The notes beneath the pieces are model-generated. The model worked only from the letters and a program-made list of their open reading frames with translations, was not told the DNA's origin and did no database searches. The position numbers and the translations under genes were made by a program. Shown here in pieces: positions 11,679 to 24,430 of a stretch of 64,000 nt of DNA (positions are counted from its first letter, which is position 1; each line of letters opens with the position of its first letter). This stretch comes from Tubiluchus corallicola. Lineage: Eukaryota > Priapulida > Priapulimorpha > Priapulimorphida > Tubiluchidae. Where the stretch lies: NCBI GenBank assembly GCA_030141605.1, contig JAQGDQ010000102.1:449266-513265 (forward strand), read 5' to 3'.

Positions 11679-12512
11679 GACATGCAGCACCTTTGATCTC
11701 CCTTGTGTACGTATAGGACATGCAGCACCTTTGATCTCCCTTGTGTACGTTTAGGACATGCAGCACATTTGATATCGTTTGTGTACGTATAGGACATGCA
11801 GCACCTTTGATCTCCCTTGTGTACGTTTAGGACATGCAGCACATTTGATCTCCCTTGTGTACGTTTAGGACATGCAGCACCTTTGATCTCCCTTGTGTAC
11901 GTTTAGGACATGCAGCACATTTGATATCGTTTGTGTACGTATAGGACATGCAGCACATTTGATATCGTTTGTGTACGTTTAGGACATGCAGCACCTTTGA
12001 TCTCCCTTGTGTACGTTTAGGACATGCAGCACATTTGATATCGTTTGTGTACGTATAGGACATGCAGCACCTTTGATCTCCCTTGTGTACGTTTAGGACA
12101 TGCAGCACATTTGATCTCCCTTGTGTACGTTTAGGACATGCAGCACATTTGATATCGTTTGTGTACGTATAGGACATGCAGCACCTTTGATCTCCCTTGT
12201 GTACGTTTAGGACATGCAGCACATTTGATATCGTTTGTGTACATTTAGGACATGCAGCACCTTTGATATCGTTTGTGTACGTTTAGGACATGCAGCACAT
12301 TTGATATCGTTTGTGTACGTTTAGGACATGCAGCACATTTGATATCGTTTGTGTACGTTTAGGACATGCAGCACATTTGATATCGTCTGTGTACGTTTAG
12401 GACATGCAGCACATTTGATATCGTCTGTGTACGTTTAGGACATGCAACACATTTGATATCGTCTGTGTACGTTTAGCACATGCAGCACATTTGATATCGT
12501 TTGTGTACGTTT
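11679..12512. repeat. 38-bp minisatellite A, about 22 copies
   Basis: Every unit contains GTACGTTTAGGACATGCAGC or a one-base variant. Two interspersed subtypes differ at CCTTTGATCTCCC versus CATTTGATATCG. Because 38 is not a multiple of three, open frames across it are artefacts. Confidence 0.95.
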
Positions 12513-13538
12513 GGGAGTGTTCTGGTGAAAGTAACATTATGGTTTGAGATTTGGGAGTAAAGATACTTTCGCATGTTTTCGGTGCAACATCAGTTTGTTG
12601 CAAACAGTCGACATCTATGTTTAGAAAAAATACACCAGCTGGAAGAACTACAGCTTTTTATACGTTCGATTAAGTTAGAAAAAATTGTAACAAAAATGAA
12701 TCCATTCTTGAAAACTCAGCTTTTTGCAGTGTTTTGATTTGCAAAAGAAAACTACAAATTATTTGAGACGTAATTTGAGATCGATAAAATAGGCAAATTT
12801 AGAAAATTGCTTAATTGATAGTTTTCCTTTTTCATTTTTTCTACCTCGGTGATTTGCTTTGAAAAATTAATAATGGAGACCTGTTAAGTTAAAACCTGTT
12901 AAAGTCTGTAACACCACCTTTAATCAGTTTGGTAAGCAAACTTAAGCAGCTTCAAAAACTGACAATTCGCTAAAATCGGATCGTAGAGGTCACCTTGGAG
13001 AATTTGTTTGTCAAAGTAACAAAGGAGATTCCCTCTAAAGCCTATTTGTCAAAATCTTTAACTTTAACACCTACTTTAAATCACCTAAGTAATTAAATCC
13101 GAGTAGTTTGAAAAACTGGCAAATTGCCAAGACGTACGTCCGCGAGGTCATCGTAAGCTTCATTACCTCTTGGCGCATTGCATATGGCGTTGGTTGTGGG
13201 GATTATATATTTTTCAATACGGTATTGACCTCTGCACTTGGCGTGAATCATTATTATACCCGGCGGATTATTGATTTTTTGCTTCAGGACAAAAGGCAAA
13301 TAAGCGAGAAGTTGGTTTAAGCTGGTAGCAATGTTTGAAATGCAAGGAAGTGTTTAGCAACTGTACCTATTGACCGCAAACCTGAACGGTTGTTTGAAAA
13401 TTCAGTTCATCGCGACACTTTTAAATAGAAAATCAGTGAATCAGTGTTAACTCGGATAGGCTGAAGGAGCTGTTGCCTAGTAAACGCTAAAATGCTTAAA
13501 ATGCAATCATAAGCAAGGCGAATTGTTTTAATACGAAA

Positions 13539-13750
13539 GTTAAGCAACGTTGAATCTAGTTAACGAATAGATGGCTGACTATATGGGCAGTTTCATATGT
13601 CGTACTGCCACGAACTGCTTCTGTGACGTTGTATGCTTGGGTGCCAAAGTTAAGCAATGCTGAACTAGTTAGTGTATGGACGGGTGACATTCTTTGCAGG
13701 TTCGTACGCAGTACTACCACGAACTGTTTCTGTCGTTGAAGGAATTTCAT
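13539..13750 (+). repeat. Two 5S rRNA-like segments in tandem
   Basis: AAGTTAAGCAACGTTGAA and AAGTTAAGCAATGCTGAA start two ~100-bp copies that both end in CCACGAACTG. The second keeps TATGGACGGGTGAC. These match the internal promoter part of 5S rRNA (AAGTTAAGCA and TGGATGGGTGACC). Neither is a complete 5S gene. They are probably 5S-derived SINE relics. Confidence 0.5.
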
Positions 13751-14504
13751 GTGCATTGGAGCTTTGAACTTGTACGACTGACCATCTTGCGGTTTTTTGC
13801 CCAGACGTATCACGTAAGCTTAAAAAGTTGTATCTAAGTAGTATTTTCAGTATTTTCTGTAGTTATCTAGCGTGATCACCTTAGTGAGGAGGTATCAGAT
13901 GATAAAAGTGCATGATTTAACTGAAAATGTCCCTGTATGATTTTAAGAATGAAATGCTGTTTGAAGTAAAGGGAAAAGTGATATGGTCATTGCCTTACCC
14001 TCCTGTTCTCCAGTGTAACTAGACCATTTAGTCCTATTTAAAAACTTTAACACCGAAAGTTATCGATGTGTTGAAGTCTTCCAGTAGCATTGGAAAGATC
14101 TCTGTATTTTGACCTAAAAAACAATTAAATATGCAAAAGAGAAAAAGAAAAATTTTAAAAAATGATTAAATGATATTAAAAAGTATAACATATTAAAAAA
14201 TATTCAATGATTCAGTGAAATGCGAAATGATTTTTGCATAACGAAATCTTTCCACACTATAAGTATGTTGAAGTGACTTACATTTAGTTGCGCTTTTTGT
14301 ACAGTATGCTTTGAATGAGCACGGGGGTTGGATTCCGTCAGTTCTGTTTAACTGTCTGCGCGCAATTTAGCCGATACAGTCTACTAAGCACGAAAAGCGA
14401 ACATCGAACAAACATTGAAGCCAATTAAACTGAAACTCTCAAATCTACGTCACGTAGAGTTATGAATCTAGGTAATAAAATCATAAGTAATAACAGCCGG
14501 AATA

Positions 14505-14845
14505 AAACCCTAACCCTAAGCCTAAGCATAATCCTTGAGCGTAAGATGCTGATAAAACGTGGTTTTTTCACATACGTAATGCCATCATAAATTATATAAA
14601 TAGTATTGTCAATATCTACTAGTCATGTACTGCTAGTTAATAACAGATTTAAGATATTTTTGTGTCATTATTTTTATTGTTTATGGTACTTAAATAAATT
14701 GTGACTGACTTGAATATTTCTTCGGATTTCCTGGCTTTCTTTCCTAACCAAAATTATGACTTTTTCCCGGCCATCATAAATTGCCTTTTTTCCCCTGTTT
14801 TTTTTACCTACGACTTCATTACCTGGATTCAAAGCGAAAACTCGT
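14505..14845 (-). mobile_element. AAAAAAGTCAC-type element, inverted copy
   Basis: Read on the minus strand it follows 23380-23640 block for block, including CACAATTTATTTAAG and GGCATTACGTATGTG. The telomere-like CCCTAACCCTAAGCCTAAG appears at its left end. Confidence 0.6.
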
Positions 14846-15169
14846 TCAAATACCGAAACCAATTAAGCTGAAGCCTTTAAATTTATTACACGTAAACTTA
14901 CATCACGGCCGAGAATAGGTTTCTGTGTTTTTTGTAAACATAGCAAGCTGTAGATACAGAAGTCTCTTTCTGCGTATAAACAGCCTGTCATTAAGAGCTC
15001 TGTACATTCGCGTGCTTAATCTGTGTTAAATTGAACCCCGTTTACATCAAACGCTTACTTGTAGTTTAACCACCGTGAATTATTTTTCTTTGGGGCTCGC
15101 CTAGGCTGCCTAGAGGACAAATACAACAGCGAAGTTTACAGACAATGTGACCCTGCGAACAAAGTACGT

Positions 15170-15475
15170 GATTTCTCGTCAGTGTATCGCGCAGGTCATG
15201 ATGCGTGCGCGAATTTTTGCCGCGTTTTTTTACGCATTCCACGCGCGCTTGGCCCGTTTTTCATCATCCCTGGTTTCACCCCATGTTTGTATAAACTGTT
15301 GATCTCGATATAGTCTGCATGTAGCCGCCGCGCACATGTTTAATGCGGCGGCGTAAATGGCTTCGCTAGGAAGAGACACGGAGAGAGAGAGAAATTCCTA
15401 ATCATCATTTATCTGCTAAATGCGAGATAATTTATGTTCGCGCCGCGCGAACGCATTAAATTCGTTTACTGTAGA
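15170..15475. promoter_or_regulatory. CpG-rich stretch, candidate promoter or enhancer
   Basis: This patch is much richer in CpG than its surroundings. It contains CATGTAGCCGCCGCG (15318), an 8-bp inverted repeat GCCGCCGC/GCGGCGGC (15324-15352) and the palindrome TTCGCGCCGCGCGAA (15437-15451, E2F-like). It may be a promoter for the scaffold gene 9 kb downstream. That is inference. Confidence 0.35.
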
Positions 15476-16727
15476 ATCCGATTCTCCTTTGTAGATGTGG
15501 TAACGGATGCTGATGCTTAGGTTATCATGGAAACGGGATGCTGCTTCCAGGTGAACTATCGACCCTGGGGCGTACTGTACAGAATGAGAGCCACGTGAAC
15601 TGGGAGCTCTCTCTACTGAATGCAGGAATTAAGAGGCTCCCGGGAAACAAGTTCATTTGATTTTTTCATTGATCAGCTCAAGGAATCGGATTTTTGATCA
15701 ATACTTTGGTTCTCGGCATCAGGAATTCTGGCTTTACAAAGCGCGACAGAGGTACCAGTTGTAGTTATTGGGGTGGCTGTCACTAAGGATAACTTTAAAA
15801 AATTACAAGAGGGAAAGGGATAGCTTTAAAAAATTACAAGAAGGGAAGCTGCTGAAGGCTAGGGACCAGAGCCTTTGAGAAACTTATTCAAAAAGCAGTT
15901 GTCTGAGAGAAATTCGCGTGAAAATAGGAGGCAGAAAGAATACTACGTGACAGATCTGTTGGCTTGGCTTAGGAAAGCCATGGAAGTAAAAACCCACTTA
16001 AGCAAGAATCATGGAAGGCTGAAGAATATCAATAACAAAATTGGAGAATCCTTTGTAATTCTCAGCAAACGACAGGTTTGGGAAAGTGTGGTGAAGAAGG
16101 GACTTTAAAGTGGATGCTGAGAGTCAGTAGCCACAAATGATGGACTGGCTGCATCGAAGGGCTCACAGTTTCCGCTAGCCGTTTCAGGGCCCTTGTATTA
16201 AGATTTTTGTGACATTAAACGGCTAAATTATGTTAAGCTATTGTTCTTAGTAAATGTATTACAAAAATTTGACGTTTGTGCGCATGCGTATTTGATATCC
16301 CCGGTCAGCAGTGTTTCAGGCTGCATGTGCTGTATGTGATGCTTGCAAATGTTGCGTTACATTGCACTTCCTAGTGTAGTACCCTTGAAGATGAAGCTTG
16401 ATTTTGTTTTCTAGTAGGCAGTATGTGGATGATTTGGTTTTTAAACATTAATTTATCAACGATGGGACAAGTTAACCTCACCAACATGTCAAAGTTACCA
16501 ACGATGTGACTCAGCTTCAGGAATACCAAGCTCACCTGGAACACTGTTGGCAATCTTGCACAAGAAAACACTTCATAAATAAAGCTTAAAAATTCGTTTT
16601 GAAATTTTGTGTCACTCTCATTCTGTTTTTATTGCATGCTTTGCACAAAATTCATGCTATTTTTTGGAAAAAACCTACAAGCGTCAAGCTGTTGCTTTTT
16701 TTACTTGTGGAATTGTGATGTTGTCTT

Positions 16728-16925
16728 GGGTGACCGGTAGTAAAGGAACAAAAGTCATGGGAAAAATCACAAATTTGGCTAGGAAAAAAGTCAATTAATT
16801 TTGTCTACGGTTAGGATTACTGTTAGAATTAGTGTTATATTTCTTTTTTCGTGTGCATTTTCTTCCAGTGTCTTTTTATCACTGTTTTTTTTACATATGA
16901 CTTTTTTAACCTGGATTCGTTTTCT
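16728..16925 (+). mobile_element. AAAAAAGTCAC-type element, short copy
   Basis: GTGACCGGTAGTAAAGG, TTTGGCTAGGAAAAAAGTCA and the right-hand TTTTTAACCTGGATTCG correspond to the two ends of the long copies. The middle is deleted. Confidence 0.5.
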
Positions 16926-17159
16926 GAACCACAGAAGTCGTGCTAAGGAACTCTGAAACATTGGAAAACAGTCAATGCTATGCGATAAGTTGTGGCATTT
17001 TGTTTGTGGGTCGCGGGGGGAAAGAACTTGCCATTTGATTGCACTCGTATTGTACACAACTGCCTATAAATGTGTAAAAATAAACAAGTGAGTGACCGTG
17101 GGTACACGAAAGGTTAAGTGGGCATTTGTTTTTAGTGCACTAACACTTGTGTGTTTACT

Positions 17160-17650
17160 TTTTTGCTAAATATCATTCTGTACGTGCGTGCGTGCGTGCT
17201 GTTTGGGTGCACGCTGTGCGCCTTGCAGGAATTCAGAACTGCGTGTCATATCTGTCAGAGTCTCGTGGGTTACCGCCGCGTGGCACTCCTCTTTGGCAAG
17301 CGCTAGATGATTAAAATATCCCGGAAATAATGACGACCATATGTTGAGAGGGCACAGAGAGGGGCAGCGAGACTACTTTGACGAAAATTGGGCTCATTCA
17401 GGAGGTCTTGCTCCCGCTACGCACGTGTTTTCAGTCAACAAACTCACCAGGCGAAAATAACCAATCAACCGCGAACTCGCGCTGACGGTTTGTAATGTGA
17501 TGTTATTTCAGTCTATATTAGTTTGGCTCCAGGCTATTTTTCAACTTTCTGCATTTTTCACTTCTGTATTTACATATTTAGTCTGCGTTTCTTGCATACG
17601 GGGCGGTTTCGTGGTTTAGGGGGGCGGCCGGAGTTTTCTCGTCTCCCCTC
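17160..17650. other. Second GC-elevated intergenic patch
   Basis: This holds a short (TGCG)n run at 17183-17198 and several CpG-rich stretches (TTACCGCCGCGTGGC, GGGGCGGTTTCGTGG). No gene is evident. Confidence 0.3.
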
Positions 17651-19138
17651 GTGTGGAATGCAGTTGCCTGCGTCACGGTGTTGACTTTGAAGTACTGCAG
17701 ATTTATAGGAATGAATTTGGAAAATCTTGAAACAATTTTCTTGCTGACCTTCGCATGGATGTGATATTACGCGAATAACAAAGTGACATATATTTTGACC
17801 TAAAATGTCAAAGGTCAACTAGTTTGCTAAATAATTATTAGCGGTTACTCTAGGGTGATGATGTGTAACTTCGTTAATGTAAATTTGGCATCTGCACGTA
17901 GACAAAAAATAAGAAAATTATTTTACTAGCGTGGATATAGTAATACTTGCACATGTTTCAATGCATTGTCATTGGTTGGTGAGTTGCTGAAAGCAACGAA
18001 TAAAAAATATGCCGGAATCAGAAGGGACTGTGTGGTCTAGTCGTCAAAGTGATATACTTTTCACAGTTTTCACAGTGGTGTCAGTATGCATTTGAAATCG
18101 ATGCGTCTGAAGATTGTTGTAAGAGAGGGTCAGAGAGAAGTTGTAATCTAGTTGTTCTTAGAGTTTGTGAGTTATTAAACGATTCAGCAAAAGGCTATAA
18201 GTATTCGTTACAACAACCCTTTATACTTGGCCCTGCCTCTTCCACACTAGAGCTGCATTAATCCTCTCAGAATTTTCTCAATAATACATTCGAGAATTGT
18301 GTTGTTGTCACAAATTTTATATGAAGTTTTCGACATTGTCAGTTAATCTTTTTATTTTTTTAATCTCAACATTTCAGACGTTTATTAAATATTACAGGCT
18401 CTATGATTGGATGACGTTATCAACAGTGTTCATGCCATTGTTGCTTCTCGGTTTCCTTGAAGTTATGTAAAAATACGTGTTATTTACAAGAAAATCTAAA
18501 AATGAATATCAATACCCACTTAAGTATAGTTTTTAATACTAAGTAGATTATGTGTGAGTGCTGGCTCTTATTTTGATTTTAAGAATACGATTTCCCCATT
18601 CCTAAATATAAATCAATACCGAAGTACACGAAAAACACGCTGTTTTGATATTTTGTCATCCATATTACTTACGTACAATGTACATGTTATACGGTGCGAG
18701 TATAGATAGTTAAACGAAAGGCTAAGCCTTCTGGTAATAAAACTTATTTCAGTGTTTGCGAAAAATGCCAGAAAAATTTGATAATAAAAGTATTATAAGC
18801 ACCTCATGTAATTATTAAAAATTACTGAAAATGGCCATCATTTCATTTTGAACACCCCATTTTTCCACCAGTGATGTAGTTTGTCAACTGAAGAAAAGCA
18901 CCGCGCTGTCAATTTCCGTCACAGTATTATAGATTTTTACAAAGAATTATAAAACTAATTTTTGACATTTTTGCATGAACATTAGGTAAGCTGCATAAGT
19001 TTGCATTAGTTTAAGCATCATGCATTCGAAAAGTCACACTGTCAATTATGTCAACGGCAACCACCACTCCTGAAAACTTCTATAGACCGGTAGTATAAAT
19101 AGACAGCTTGCAAATTTCTTTGTTATATTTTTCGAAGT

Positions 19139-19255
19139 TTAAGTGCTAACAGTAAAATAAACCCAACGTGCTAAATGACTTGTCTTTTCCTTTAATTGAT
19201 GTCTAACATAACGTCAATCATTTTCGTTGACTGCCAATCAGCGTGCAAGTTATTT
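19139..19255 (+). repeat. Dispersed repeat, copy 1
   Basis: This shares TAACAGTAAAATAAAC, GTGCTAAA and TCCTTTAA with 24332-24430. Confidence 0.45.
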
Positions 19256-19699
19256 CACACACCCCTGCAGCAGGTACTTTCGGGACATTTAGCTACAGCT
19301 CCGACTAACACTTATGAAAAATGCTCAACTTTTCATTAGTTAACGGGAGAAATATTAGCCTGGTTCTAGATTTTATTATTGTCAATTAAAATTGCAAATG
19401 AATTAGTGGAAACATATGCATAGTCTAGTTTCGTTTGTAGGAAGAAATGCACAACACTTACGTCCATGAGTTGCTGATTAAACCATTTTGCAATCAAGAA
19501 AATACGCAGTTTAGTTTACTTTATGGCTTTGCAAGTTTAGATAAAAACAACTATTTGATTAACTTTAAATATAGACAAAGCTGCAAAATGTTTTCTTTTC
19601 TGGTCAGTTTTTATAAACCTCAATGAGACAATGTGAGGTCAGTTAACTAGAAGTTAGAATCCGGCGGAATGCATTGTATTCTAAGGCACCTTTGTTCTC

Positions 19700-19790
19700 G
19701 TTCTGCTGCCAATCTTCATGTAGCCGCCACGCGCCAGTAATTAAGCCGATCTAATTAGCGCTAAATTCTACTGTGGACAATGAATTGTAC
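19700..19790. promoter_or_regulatory. CATGTAGCCGCC element with homeodomain-type sites
   Basis: CATGTAGCCGCCACGC at 19717 repeats the motif at 15318. It is followed by AGTAATTAAGCCG and CTAATTAGCGC, which hold TAATTA cores. The pattern suggests a regulatory element. There is no direct proof. Confidence 0.3.
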
Positions 19791-20673
19791 AGTATAGCAG
19801 CATATGAGGGAATGCATGTGCACTGGAAATGGGATGTTATTGCATCTCTAAATACGATGGAATTTAGTCTGCATGTTCCAAATTGTAATTGATTCTGTCA
19901 TTGTTAATGTTGTCAGCGCTGTTGTCGTCATCGCTCCTGCCGCGGTCATTGTCATCGTAACCACAAACACTTAATTGTGACCACCGTCTTCTTCAACATC
20001 ACACTTTGTCGTCATTGTTTTTTTGGCTGACTCTGTATAATAAAGCCAGGGAGCTGGTTTAGCAATGGCTGACTCGTCTGTAGCCAATAGTGCCAAATTT
20101 TGACCTGATTTTAGGGACCCAGTGTTAAAAATTCTTATTCTCCTGATAGTATATGGAAAAAGTCCATGCTTTCATATTCGTGTAAAGCGCGTGTTTTATA
20201 CCACACTGCAAGCAGTTACCGAGGGCGGTGCTATATAAGAGCCGTATAATAAGAGCCCAATATATTTAGTACAAAAGTACAATTATTATATAAAAGGTAG
20301 TACACCACAAGTAGTTGGGCAAGCTGCTAAGATATAAGATTATGCAAATATACGTAATTAACACTAACAATGTATATACTGAGTAACACATGTAGTGTTA
20401 CTAATACACTAACATTGTGCTTTGTTCTGCATATATAAGTAACTATAAATGCATAATTGAGATTCGTGAGGCTGAACCAGCAGCGTAGAACGTTGTAATG
20501 TCTTGACACGCCCCGTATTATAGATAACTAAATTATCATGCATAATATTTCATATGGCATCAGTTCTTATTAGTTAAAATGATCAGACTGATATTATTCT
20601 GTGTTAGGAAGTATAATATTTTACAGTAACACGTTCCTATAATTACATTTAGTTGCTGATCCTGATACATAAA

Positions 20674-20952
20674 TTAATTAGCCTGTTCATGCCTAGTACG
20701 TCTAGGTATTAAATATGATTGCCAAGTCAACGATGAACGTCTCTGTCATTGGATGATTTCCATCATAGTGAATGTTTCATAATGTGAACCGGGCTTAACG
20801 CAGTCCTTGTTCTGTTAATTAGTCTGTTCATGCCTGGTGCGTCTAGGTATTAAATATGATTGTCAACACGATGAACGTCTCTGTCATTGGATGATTTCTA
20901 TCATAGTGAATGCTTCATAATGTGAACCGGGCTTAACGCAGCCCTTGCTCTG
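20674..20952 (+). repeat. Tandem duplication of about 145 bp
   Basis: Two direct copies start at CTGTTCATGCC (20682 and 20825) and end after CGGGCTTAACGCAG. They differ at only a handful of positions, so the duplication is recent. Confidence 0.85.
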
Positions 20953-22739
20953 CGTGCACTTTCTCACATTATGTAACTCTTTTACCTCATGCACTGATCA
21001 GCGCCTGTATCTGCAAAGGTCACGTCTGCCTTGCAAGACACATGAAGCCAGCAGCCTCACAGTTCTTGGTCATGGTTGAGTGAAATTTTCTCCCCCAGTA
21101 GCGTGAAGCCACGTAGAGTGTATTTTTTAAAACAACATCATCTCTGTTTTCTCACTGTGTGCCAATCCTTCATCTTGGTAAGTATTACTCGCTCACTTTA
21201 TCCCAGATATTTTTCCAGGCAGCTCCCAGGGGATCAATGAAACCAAAAGCATCCATAGTCCGCAGTCAGACGACGGATTAACTCTTTGGGCCCGACGCAA
21301 AAACGTGCTAGATCGGACATGGCGATTAAATGGTTTCGTTGATTGACTCGGCGTGTATGACTGTAATTGTGCTGCTGGTTGAAGCTCTGAGAGTTTCTGG
21401 TACAGTATGCGCGTACACGTAATAGAGAGCCGTCATAAAAGCTGATAACTGATTTATGCATTTTTTGCTGAGAAATAGGATATTTTCAGCTCGATGTTAT
21501 CAGTTCAGTGCGGCATGAAAAATGGAAAATATGTCTGACGTGTAAGCTGCATCAGAATACTTATGTGCTAATCCAACGGCTCGAACTGCTTATAAAACAT
21601 GGTTATAACGACAGATAATGATATACTGTTACGTAGTAATATTCTTATCTATGGTTATAACTTTCTAAAACTTATGAATTTGAAGCTAACAGTAACAGTT
21701 CTCGTACTTAACAATTGCTATGGCTTAAAGAGTTTCTATTAGACAGTAATATATTGCCCCGTTGTATTTCAATACACTGGCTTTTCTAAATGATACAAGA
21801 TTAAAAGCGAATTTTGAGGAGGAAATCTTTGCTCAACATAAGCTAGTTGTCATTATTAGCGAAATTTAAACAAGATTTCCAGTTTGAGCCATATTCAGAA
21901 AATATTAAAACCAGCAAAGATAGGATAGCTCTGACCAAACTCGGATTAAGTGCTCATAACTTGCAATAGGCGATATGAAAAACTACCTATTCCAATAGAA
22001 TATCGCTTGTCTGAAATGTGTAACATAGGATGAACACCATTTTCTGTTTTACTTTGGGAAATACAATGCTGCACGTAATTTTTCGTTAAATGCTGCAAAC
22101 CTATGTATTCATCAGTTTTCTAATTTAGTTGATAATGATGCATTAAAATCTTTTATGCAGTCACAGCACATAACAGTTCAATATGCTTTGGCAAAATTTA
22201 TTCGCACATGCAAATGATAATTGTGTGTTTGTGTTTGTAACTTTGATCGGCCGATTGGCCACACACCAAAATAAATGTCTTGTAAATTTTGTGCAGTTCA
22301 GTTCAAGAGGAATTTATTTAAACTAGTGAAGAAATCTATCGAGGCAATGTGGTGACGATTTTTTGTTCTATTAATCGCGTTTTCAATTTTGTTTTACTGG
22401 TAATACAGGTTTGTTACCGCGTGAATACAGGAAAACTGTTCAATCGTACTGTACAGTATGGACCGTTGTCGGCAGGCTTATAGATTATATAGATACATGT
22501 ATTGATAAGGAAACTATGTGTCATTAAATATTAACCGAATTTTATGTGGTTTCTGATTCGCATTTCCTGGATTTAGCACGCTTCGCTGCTATTGCAGCTA
22601 CGGAGCAGGTCATTCTGTATGAAAGAGCTGGAGAAGTGCCAATTTTCTAAAAGAGCAAAATTCATTTTTAGAGGCCAGTAAATAAAATTAGTTATAACTT
22701 TTTTTAGAAATGAAGTTGTAATTCCCACATTTTATCCTC

Positions 22740-23180
22740 ATCTTCAGAATTATTGTCACCAATCTCCTACTGGTTATCATCATCATAATCATCGCCATTA
22801 TCATCATCACCATCTGCATTGTAATCATCGTCACTGAAATCATTGTTATCATTATGCATTGTCTTTCTTTATGCATTGTCTTTGTTAACGTCATCATATT
22901 TGTCAAGTTCTTTTAAAGGTTTGATTTCCTAGCATTACCATTCATTGTAACCATTGTTTAGTTGTCATTGTCATTGTCCTCCTTGCCATCATGATGATCT
23001 TTGACTACATCGTGATGTTCTTAAACAATGCCAACAAAATCATCATCATTGTCTCCACCACGAAGCTGTCATGTTGTCACCCTCATAATGTTGTAATTAA
23101 TATTCTCAGCACAGCATTATCATGATCATGATCATCATCATTGTCATCATTATTGACATCGTTGTCGTCAAAGCCGTGTG
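22740..23180. repeat. Degenerate (ATC)n-type tract
   Basis: CATCATCATAATCATCG-like runs recur over about 440 bp, with ATC, GTC and ATT triplets. Met/Ile-rich frames on the minus strand are by-products. Confidence 0.6.
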
Positions 23181-23273
23181 GAAGATTCGCCGTTGTCTTC
23201 GTGTACTAAGAGTTAACAAACACTCCCTTTTTCTGCAGCTGCATGTAACAAACAATAAGGATTGATTAATAGG

Positions 23274-23665
23274 TGGCCGGTAATAAACTCTGTACAGGTA
23301 AAAAAGTCACAGTTTTGGCTAGGAAAAAAGTCACAATTAATTTATAGTGGCGGGAAGAAAAATCACAATTTTGGGTAGGAAAGAAGATCAGGTAACCAAA
23401 GAAAAATATTCAAGTCAATCACAATTTATTTAAGCACGACAAACAAAGTAATAAAACAGAAAATATATTAAATCAGTTCTTAACCGGCAATACATGACTT
23501 GTACAATTTGACAGCACCATATATACATGAAGGCATTACATGTATGTGAAAAAAACCACGTTTTGGTCAATATCTTAGGGTTAGAGTTGCTGTTAGGGTT
23601 ACGGGTATTTCCTTTACTGTGGCTTTTTCTCGCGACTTTAATACCTGTGTCTTTATTACCTGGAT
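23274..23665 (+). mobile_element. AAAAAAGTCAC-type element, long copy
   Basis: This copy is collinear with 11262-11640. It includes TTTTGGCTAGGAAAAAAGTC, the GGCATTACATGTATGTG block, and a TTAGGGTTAGAG core, and it ends near TTACCTGGATTCG. Confidence 0.6.
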
Positions 23666-24331
23666 TCGATTATTTTTGCCCTTTATTGGATTCTTTATAC
23701 GTTTCTGGTTGTGCATTCCTTCGCATAGTTCGGATTCGTGAACATATTTTTCTCTGCTGTTGCTGCTATTACTGCAGAAAAGTTTCCATAACTGTCACAT
23801 GTTGGCTCAGGAGTAGCCTCCCACAGTGACCTATTTAACATATCCCGTGTTAGCCTCAAGCACTGTGGACTTAGGAATCCGTGACCACATGCATCTATTG
23901 ATGACTGTCCTCCCCTCCAGGGCATTGTGGAATTAGAGGTCTGTACGTGAGCTCATGTCTGGAATGCCGTTGCTGAAGTAGATTCGTATTGTGAAGGGGT
24001 AGTCACCGCCAGTATCAATAAGGATGATGAATTGTTGGAAAATTTTAACGAGAATACAGATTTAACTTCAAGGAACCTGGAAAGGACTTAATTGGTGGTA
24101 TTCTTCAGCTGTCCAAGCTTAAAAGACTTGAGTTAATCATATTCCATGAGATTGAACTATTGCGTGTGCGTATTCTGCCTCATAAAGGCACATTTGAGTA
24201 GTGACAATATTTACACATTTTTGTCATCACGCTAATGCTGTGTTTTGTTTACATTTTTTTTAGCTACGGGATAAATTAATTTTGTGCTTTATAAAGAGTT
24301 TTTGGGGTATTTCATAGTTATGTTTATACCA

Positions 24332-24430
24332 AGCTTAAGTGATAACAGTAAAATAAACGCAACATGCTAAAAGTTGTCTCCTTTCCTTTAAGGAGTTGAG
24401 ATCCACAGCCAATCAATAGTGCCAGTTGCC
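24332..24430 (+). repeat. Dispersed repeat, copy 2
   Basis: This is the second copy of the 19139-19255 repeat, about 300 bp before the first coding exon of the scaffold gene. Confidence 0.4.

Noticed and set aside
11827-12603. Cys/His-rich open frames of up to 131 codons on the minus strand
   Set aside because: They lie wholly in the 38-bp minisatellite. The repeating peptide just reflects the repeat read in three frames.
14505-14530. Interstitial telomere
   Set aside because: The CCCTAA motifs are only two or three units and form part of a dispersed element found elsewhere in the window.
15875-16108. 77-codon Lys-rich ORF
   Set aside because: No splice signals, no recognisable family, and it starts next to a short tandem duplication of A-rich DNA. 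Probably chance.
22688-22906. Met/Ile/Thr-rich minus-strand frame
   Set aside because: Translation of a degenerate ATC repeat.
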